DNA of 64,000 nucleotides, taken from NCBI RefSeq assembly GCF_963662255.1, contig NC_085046.1, positions 19,673,620 through 19,737,619 on the forward strand. The letters run 5' to 3'. The first letter of the stretch is position 1. Each line of letters begins with the position of its first letter. Made by a program: the position numbers and the translations under genes. This DNA is from Cinclus cinclus. Lineage: Eukaryota > Chordata > Aves > Passeriformes > Cinclidae. The notes beneath the pieces are model-generated. The model was not told the origin of the DNA, searched no databases, and saw nothing but the letters and a program-made list of their open reading frames with translations. This document shows positions 61,569 through 64,000 of the stretch, one piece after another.

Positions 61569-62360
61569 ATATATGCTTGGACATAAATATAACATTAAAT
61601 TCAAGGTTAAGTACATCAGTGCATGGATTTTCTAAAACTCTGATGGTCACTGAAGGAGTCAGAATAGTCAGAGACAAAGATCCTAAACACTAACACTCAC
61701 AAAGGAATTGATGCAAAGGATGAAAAAATCAATTTTCCGTACCTTCATATCCCTGGGAACATAAAACATCAATGGCCCCATAGATACTCCATTTATTCTT
61801 TGCACTCAGCTCCTTCCTTAACAAAATGTTATCGTGCTCTTCATTGCCAGGACTGAAAAATAGATCTTCTCCTTGCATTGCAAGAAGGCTTTCATTTCTG
61901 CATTCCCACCACTGGAGCTCACTTTTTTGATTACAGGGATACAGGGTGACCATGGCCTGATCCTTTTTCAATGGCACCCCCAGGCATAGTTTCAGTTTCA
62001 CACTCATAAGCTGATGATCTGTGATCCACCTGAATTTTTGTGATTCATTGTCTTGATTGCAAGTGGCAGTTCTAACAGACTGTGCAATAGATGCCTCAAG
62101 ACAGAGCCTGTTGAATTTATTATATAGTAAAAATATTTTAATGTCTGTAAAACAAAAAAATGCATAGAAAATAGTTAATATAGAATATATGTAGAGTGAA
62201 TACATGACATGATTCTGCTTCCCATTTACATGAACAAGAAGTCATTGCATTCATGTCAGATAAAAATGTGCTTTTTACCAGGGTCCAGAGCAACATCAAT
62301 TCTACTGACTAAAAATAAAGCAGACAATAGAAAATGTATGTTATGATAATAGGTCACCAT
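31433..62360 (-). CDS. MRC1: Macrophage mannose receptor 1-like gene A (complete, 29 coding exons)
   Basis: Type I membrane receptor of the mannose receptor family, which binds glycans and other ligands for endocytosis in macrophages and dendritic cells. The 29 exons listed below, joined at GT/AG sites, total 4260 nt, an exact multiple of three, giving 1419 residues (human MRC1 is 1456). Domains by residue: signal 1-27, ricin-type cysteine-rich about 28-161, FNII about 162-219, CTLD1 220-355, CTLD2 356-507, CTLD3 508-about 640, CTLD4 about 645-780, short linker 781-792, CTLD5 793-about 940, CTLD6 about 941-1087, CTLD7 1088-1220, CTLD8 1221-1364, membrane segment about 1380-1401, tail 18 residues. 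Oddities: CTLD4 lacks EPN and WND while CTLD5 has both, and the tail is truncated. It lies upstream of, and in the same direction as, gene B. Assignment to a chicken MRC1L letter cannot be made from sequence alone. Confidence 0.93.
34208..34369 (-). CDS. MRC1: Gene A exon 28: CTLD8 part 3
   Basis: Encodes [37 protein letters not shown] and [10 protein letters not shown], closing the last lectin-like domain before the stalk. Confidence 0.92.
34594..34710 (-). CDS. MRC1: Gene A exon 27: CTLD8 part 2
   Basis: Encodes [18 protein letters not shown] and [13 protein letters not shown]. 117 bp, the same as gene B. Confidence 0.93.
35174..35326 (-). CDS. MRC1: Gene A exon 26: CTLD8 part 1
   Basis: Encodes a linker and [20 protein letters not shown], then [14 protein letters not shown]. 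Phase 1 at both ends. Confidence 0.92.
   Translation of the reverse strand, partial: RWLLLTLLSCLETVLKQMNSKLGSLTMITATTLKHQWGEPGHWPPLSVLA
36420..36585 (-). CDS. MRC1: Gene A exon 25: CTLD7 part 2
   Basis: Encodes [36 protein letters not shown] and CNESYFSVC. 166 bp, the same as gene B. Confidence 0.93.
37392..37624 (-). CDS. MRC1: Gene A exon 24: CTLD7 part 1
   Basis: Encodes a Pro/Thr linker, then [20 protein letters not shown], the helix [20 protein letters not shown] and [10 protein letters not shown]. Ends in phase 0 with donor GTAAGT. Confidence 0.93.
38963..39053 (-). CDS. MRC1: Gene A exon 23: CTLD6 part 3
   Basis: Encodes [18 protein letters not shown] and RGYVCQMNS. Acceptor CCCTTCAG, donor GTGAGT. 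It is 12 bp shorter than the gene B exon. Confidence 0.91.
40285..40481 (-). CDS. MRC1: Gene A exon 22: CTLD6 part 2
   Basis: Encodes [20 protein letters not shown] and [11 protein letters not shown], then a Tyr/Asp/Glu-rich loop. It is 15 bp longer than in gene B; the difference lies in the variable loop. Confidence 0.92.
40975..41089 (-). CDS. MRC1: Gene A exon 21: CTLD6 part 1
   Basis: Encodes [20 protein letters not shown] and [16 protein letters not shown]. Donor GTATGT, 115 bp as in gene B. Confidence 0.93.
42108..42244 (-). CDS. MRC1: Gene A exon 20: end of CTLD5 with WND, start of CTLD6
   Basis: Encodes [19 protein letters not shown], then a Ser/Pro-rich linker and [11 protein letters not shown]. 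The WND motif at 42239-42231 is intact, so gene A CTLD5 keeps both canonical calcium/sugar motifs. Confidence 0.93.
43208..43308 (-). CDS. MRC1: Gene A exon 19: CTLD5 part 3 with EPN
   Basis: Encodes [19 protein letters not shown] and [11 protein letters not shown]. The EPN motif at 43262-43254 is intact and predicts mannose-type specificity. Confidence 0.93.
44893..44960 (-). CDS. MRC1: Gene A exon 18: CTLD5 part 2
   Basis: 68-bp exon encoding [20 protein letters not shown], the central strand of CTLD5. Phase 0 to phase 2, as in gene B. Confidence 0.9.
45461..45636 (-). CDS. MRC1: Gene A exon 17: CTLD5 part 1
   Basis: Encodes [20 protein letters not shown] and [20 protein letters not shown]. 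It is 12 bp longer than the gene B exon (176 versus 164 bp). Confidence 0.92.
45755..45790 (-). CDS. MRC1: Gene A exon 16: CTLD4-CTLD5 linker
   Basis: A 36-bp microexon ([12 protein letters not shown]), phase 1 to phase 1, acceptor TTTTGCAG, donor GTAGGT. Gene B has a linker exon of the same length and phases. Confidence 0.88.
46279..46296. repeat. (TA)n microsatellite
   Basis: Short TA run followed by TGTGTATTTATG-type imperfect repeats in the gene A intron between exons 15 and 16. Confidence 0.9.
46842..46986 (-). CDS. MRC1: Gene A exon 15: CTLD4 part 3, sugar-binding motifs lost
   Basis: The exon is 145 bp, as in gene B, and fully open. Where gene B has EPN this copy has SRN (46959-46951), and where gene B has WND it has WSL (46896-46888). 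The fold is otherwise kept: NW after the first strand, paired cysteines and closing NWVCQIKQ. Family knowledge says EPN and WND residues coordinate calcium and mannose, so CTLD4 here should not bind mannose in the canonical way. It contains no in-frame stop, so it was found by splice-site alignment. Confidence 0.88.
48218..48305 (-). CDS. MRC1: Gene A exon 14: CTLD4 part 2
   Basis: Encodes [20 protein letters not shown], which is very close to mammalian CTLD4. Length 88 bp, as in gene B. Confidence 0.93.
48939..49066 (-). CDS. MRC1: Gene A exon 13: CTLD4 part 1
   Basis: Encodes [19 protein letters not shown] and [15 protein letters not shown]. The donor GTTGGT is weaker than consensus, but the phase-2 join to exon 14 is the same as in gene B. 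Confidence 0.9.
50141..50231. repeat. (TTTTC)n pentanucleotide repeat
   Basis: About 17 units, strictly pyrimidine on the plus strand and (GAAAA)n on the gene A sense strand. It lies in the same intron as the C24 tract, between exons 12 and 13. Confidence 0.97.
50511..50534. repeat. C24 homopolymer (G24 on the sense strand)
   Basis: Twenty-four consecutive C followed by ACTCCCCCCACC. On the gene A sense strand a G-run cluster lies about 45-70 nt after the exon 12 donor. Its length may be uncertain because such tracts are hard to sequence. Confidence 0.95.
50580..50773 (-). CDS. MRC1: Gene A exon 12: end of CTLD3, start of CTLD4
   Basis: Encodes [19 protein letters not shown] and KYICKQ, then a Pro/Thr/Val-rich linker ([12 protein letters not shown]) and [14 protein letters not shown], the first strand of CTLD4. 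The donor GTAAGA at 50579-50574 is followed about 45 nt into the intron by a 24-base G tract on the sense strand. Confidence 0.92.
51000..53582. other. Long gene A intron segment without exons
   Basis: Part of the intron between exons 11 and 12 (53582 to 50774), one of the longest in the window. Apart from the possible LINE fragment, the GC-richer stretch at about 52380-52900 stands out from AT-rich surroundings; I do not recognise it and see no spliceable CTLD exon in it. Confidence 0.5.
51590..52060. mobile_element. Possible highly degraded CR1-like LINE fragment
   Basis: The stretch with GCAAATATATTGAACAGCATGGG and GGTGAACACACTTCCCCAG, followed by GAGCTTTCCTGTGTTAGG, resembles the 3' part of avian CR1 copies (the AACAG...CCCTGGGGAACACCAC region). 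The match is from memory and weak; no intact reverse transcriptase frame is visible. Confidence 0.3.
53583..53731 (-). CDS. MRC1: Gene A exon 11: CTLD3 part 2
   Basis: Encodes [20 protein letters not shown] and [10 protein letters not shown]. Starts in phase 2 and ends in phase 1, exactly as in gene B. Confidence 0.92.
54013..54128 (-). CDS. MRC1: Gene A exon 10: CTLD3 part 1
   Basis: Encodes [13 protein letters not shown] and [19 protein letters not shown]. Gene B has CW where this copy has GW at the exon start. Confidence 0.92.
54454..54567 (-). CDS. MRC1: Gene A exon 9: CTLD2 part 3
   Basis: Encodes [20 protein letters not shown] and a short polar linker ending in GCKK. Phase 0 at both ends; same 114-bp length as the gene B exon. 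Confidence 0.92.
55060..55082. repeat. T23 homopolymer
   Basis: Uninterrupted T run in the gene A intron between exons 8 and 9; A-rich on the sense strand. It could be the tail of an old retroposed element, but no body is recognised. Confidence 0.9.
55239..55396 (-). CDS. MRC1: Gene A exon 8: CTLD2 part 2
   Basis: Encodes [20 protein letters not shown] and EDCVLIKGQ. The loop reads GEPSTTNN, close to mammalian CTLD2, without a canonical EPN. Donor CAG|GTGACA. Confidence 0.92.
55976..56158 (-). CDS. MRC1: Gene A exon 7: CTLD2 part 1
   Basis: Encodes [16 protein letters not shown] and the helix with [18 protein letters not shown]. Donor GTGAGT; the 183-bp length is identical to the gene B exon. 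Confidence 0.93.
57137..57271 (-). CDS. MRC1: Gene A exon 6: CTLD1 part 3
   Basis: Encodes [19 protein letters not shown] and [10 protein letters not shown], the closing disulfide half of CTLD1. Acceptor CCCAAAG, donor GTATGT. Confidence 0.93.
57728..57841 (-). CDS. MRC1: Gene A exon 5: CTLD1 part 2
   Basis: Encodes [17 protein letters not shown] and [11 protein letters not shown], the central WIGL strand of a C-type lectin fold. There is no EPN motif, as in mammalian CTLD1, so calcium-dependent sugar binding is not expected here. Confidence 0.93.
58181..58201. repeat. (AAT)n microsatellite
   Basis: About seven AAT units with related AAATAAT sequence on each side, in the gene A intron between exons 4 and 5. 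Confidence 0.92.
58763..58921 (-). CDS. MRC1: Gene A exon 4: CTLD1 part 1
   Basis: Carries the deeply conserved segment [18 protein letters not shown], nearly unchanged between gene A, gene B and mammalian MRC1. Acceptor TTTCCACAG, donor GTAGGG, phase 1 at both ends. Confidence 0.94.
60422..60595 (-). CDS. MRC1: Gene A exon 3: fibronectin type II domain
   Basis: Encodes a full FNII module with its four cysteines in PCVFPF, AGC, LWCATT and GFCPS; this module binds collagen in the mannose receptor family. The exon is strikingly GC- and CpG-rich (around 60470-60570) compared with its AT-rich surroundings and with the matching exon of gene B. Phases are 1 and 1. Confidence 0.95.
61528..61565. 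repeat. (TG)n microsatellite
   Basis: About 19 TG units, (CA)n on the sense strand, in the gene A intron between the ricin and FNII exons. Confidence 0.97.
61743..62144 (-). CDS. MRC1: Gene A exon 2: ricin-type (cysteine-rich) domain
   Basis: 134 codons matching the MRC1 R-type lectin domain, with landmarks LCLEA, QKFRWI, KLCLGVP, QWWECRN, GEDLFF and the closing CSQGYEG. In mammals this domain binds sulfated glycans such as 4-sulfated GalNAc independently of calcium. The exon is flanked by phase-1 introns on both sides (acceptor TTTTACAG, donor GTACGG), so its loss does not disturb the frame. No equivalent exon is found in gene B. Confidence 0.93.
62279..62360 (-). CDS. MRC1: Gene A exon 1: signal peptide
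   Basis: The ATG at 62360-62358 opens 27 codons plus one base. The hydrophobic core is [10 protein letters not shown] and the exon ends in ...VALDP. The donor is G|GTAAAAAG with phase 1, exactly what exon 2 requires, so the joined sequence reads [12 protein letters not shown], comparable to the start of mature human MRC1. The following intron is only 134 bp. A rival first exon near 63984 is listed separately, so this start is likely rather than certain. Confidence 0.65.
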
Positions 62361-62611
62361 GCTGTGGATCAGTGGTGGGCAGCAGCAGCAGCTGAGCTGG
62401 GCTCAGCCTGTTGGATGGTTTTACATGACCAATGCATTCCCTCAACCACACTGCTGTTACCATTACCTTGTTGTCCAGCCTATCTTCAGATGCATGGCCT
62501 TGTAGACATCTGACCTCTGCGAGCTTTGCTCACCCTTCCAGATCTTACAGGTCTCTTAGTGGGTACACAGACATCCTTGCTGAGCCATTTACCTCCCCTC
62601 CCCCAAATCCA

Positions 62612-62646
62612 CCTTTCCTTTCCCTTTCCCTTTCCCTTTCCTTTCC
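62612..62646. repeat. (CTTTCC)n tract
   Basis: About five or six CCCTTT-type units about 250 bp upstream of the gene A start at 62360; purine-rich on the sense strand. It yields an artefactual Arg-Glu repeat frame. Confidence 0.92.
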
Positions 62647-63922
62647 GTCATACAAATGTAAGGGACGTGGTCTGGGCTTCTCAGGGGTCACTCTGGGCTC
62701 CTCAGCCCTACTGACTGCAAGATCTGCCATCCCCTACTATGAGCCATTGACTATAAAACAAGGAATGACTTTGGGAAGCCAATTGCAGTCTGAGAAAGCA
62801 GCAAGCGCCTGGGAGTAGCAGCATCTGACTCTTGTCAGCATGTAAAGGCTGGTGGAAGTTAGAAGGTACACCTGCACCAGAAATTGTGTCCCAGCTCTCC
62901 AGACAGTTTGTCTGATCATGCCTGAAGTATTGGCTTAAGGTGAGGTAGAAGTAGGGGAGCTAATATCAGCCCTCCCTACAATGAGTTTAGCAGCAGCAGT
63001 TGTGAACCATGCCTATGAATTTGCTTTGCTACCTTGTCTTGCACTTTGTGACTCATCTAGTGGTATTTCCTGCTAAAGTGTGTGGGATTCATAGCCAGTT
63101 TTGGTCCCTGATACATGTCTTGAGCAGTGGGTGTCAGATTTAATAAAAATGTATTTAAGAGGTTAAAGACATTTCCTTAAAAAGCTTGCAAAAAAATTGA
63201 AATCAATGTAATTGATAATATACAGTACACTGAAAATTATTATTCTGGCCTGTGGGGAGGCCATGGTGATTAAAAAAATGCCATATGCTCTGAGACAATC
63301 TGTGACAATCCTGAGGAGTTAGAAAGGTGAAGGAATTTAACGTTAAACATTCAGGTCTGCAGAAGCCACCTGTTTGATATCTACAAGAGAAATGCAGCTA
63401 AAGGGATAGCAGCAGTGTTGTACACTGCAATGCCACAAGAAATTTCCTAAACTTAATCCAATTTTATAAAAAAAATAAAATTCTTCCATCCACTTTATCA
63501 GTGCCAGTGAATTCAATGAATCTGTTCAAAACAGTGAATAAAACCCCTGTTTTACAGTCATCATCTGTGAATATCTTAATGTTCTAACAATATTTCTGCA
63601 TTTCACCACTCCTGGAGATTTTCCCTGCCTGATTTTGCAAACAATTAGCCAGACACCAACAGCTGAAAAATCAGAACACAGAAGTAAAAAATGAAATAAA
63701 ATTTTAAAAAGACATTTAAACAGATATCATTATTTTCTTAGGTCTGATCTTCTGGGGTTATTGAAATGATAGTGCCACTATAGATTAATAAAGCCATTAA
63801 GAACTGAGTCTGTTCCTTCTACTTTTTTTCTGTTTTGGTTTTTTTTTTTTTTTTTGTGAGATGGTTCCCCTGCCTCTTGCCTGCCATTAAGAGGTTCCCC
63901 ATCCCCAAACTAATAATGTACG

Positions 63923-63984
63923 TATTGGCAGTACGACAGAACCACAGTCACCCAGAAAAGCCAGAGGAGTGGAAGCATTTTCAT
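63923..63984 (-). other. Alternative signal-peptide-like first exon for gene A
   Basis: The ATG at 63984-63982 begins MKMLPLLWLFWVTVVLS, a textbook signal peptide in the position expected for an MRC1 first exon. Its possible donors are GTACAT (phase 0) and GTACTG (phase 2); neither fits the phase-1 ricin exon directly. The phase-2 donor would fit an acceptor TTTTTAGTCAG inside the 62.3-kb exon, joining to RIDVALDP. It may be an alternative promoter exon, the true exon 1, or chance. Confidence 0.3.
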
Positions 63985-64000
63985 GAGACCCTTCACAGGA

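Larger units (their letters stand above)
62361..64000. other. Region upstream of gene A
   Basis: Expected to hold the gene A 5' untranslated region and promoter. No other gene is supported. It contains a (CTTTCC)n tract, a T run at 63839-63855 and an alternative signal-peptide-like ORF at 63984. No CpG island is evident. Confidence 0.55.

Noticed and set aside
62432..62818. 128-codon plus-strand frame and opposing Arg-Glu repeat frame
   Set aside because: Both depend on the (CTTTCC)n tract; no domain or transcript context supports them.
1..64000. CRISPR arrays, operons, tRNA or rRNA genes
   Set aside because: No regularly spaced repeats with unique spacers, no cloverleaf or rRNA-like sequence was seen, and the eukaryotic exon structure argues against prokaryotic features.

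Overview
The window is vertebrate nuclear DNA, most likely from a bird. Coding sequence is cut into short exons with GT/AG borders, introns are AT-rich, microsatellites are common, and there are no bacterial-style operons. Every convincing coding segment lies on the minus strand and belongs to one family: the macrophage mannose receptor (MRC1/CD206, a multi-C-type-lectin endocytic receptor). Mammals usually carry one MRC1. Chicken is known to have a tandem array of MRC1-like genes (MRC1L-A to -E), and two tandem copies here fit that sauropsid expansion.

Gene A (62360 down to 31433) is complete. Its 29 coding exons, joined at the splice sites I assigned, sum to 4260 nt in one open frame (1419 residues plus stop). 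The order is signal peptide, ricin-type cysteine-rich domain, fibronectin type II (FNII) domain, eight C-type lectin-like domains (CTLD1-8), a membrane segment and an 18-residue tail. Gene B (28466 down to 15) has the same exon order and phases. It has no ricin-type exon, and it runs off the left edge inside CTLD8, so the last CTLD8 exon and the membrane/tail exon are outside the window. About 3.0 kb without recognisable genes separates the copies; 62361-64000 is upstream of gene A.

The copies differ where function is decided. In mammalian MRC1, CTLD4 is the main Ca2+-dependent mannose-binding domain and CTLD5 assists, through EPN and WND motifs. Gene B keeps EPN and WND in CTLD4 but has WKD in CTLD5. 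Gene A has lost both motifs in CTLD4 but keeps both in CTLD5. Gene A keeps the sulfated-glycan-type ricin domain that gene B lacks, and its tail is too short to hold the usual FxxxxY endocytosis signal. The paralogues therefore look like complementary, specialised receptors; this is inference from motifs.

The rest is intronic or intergenic: simple repeats (CAA, TTTTC, AT, TG, AAT, CTTTCC), a 24-base C tract close to a splice donor, a 31-bp tandem duplication, a possible cryptic CTLD-like exon in gene B, a second possible first exon for gene A near 63.98 kb, and a possible very degraded CR1-like LINE fragment near 51.6-52.0 kb. I saw no tRNA, rRNA, CRISPR array or intact mobile-element ORF, and no plus-strand gene I could support.
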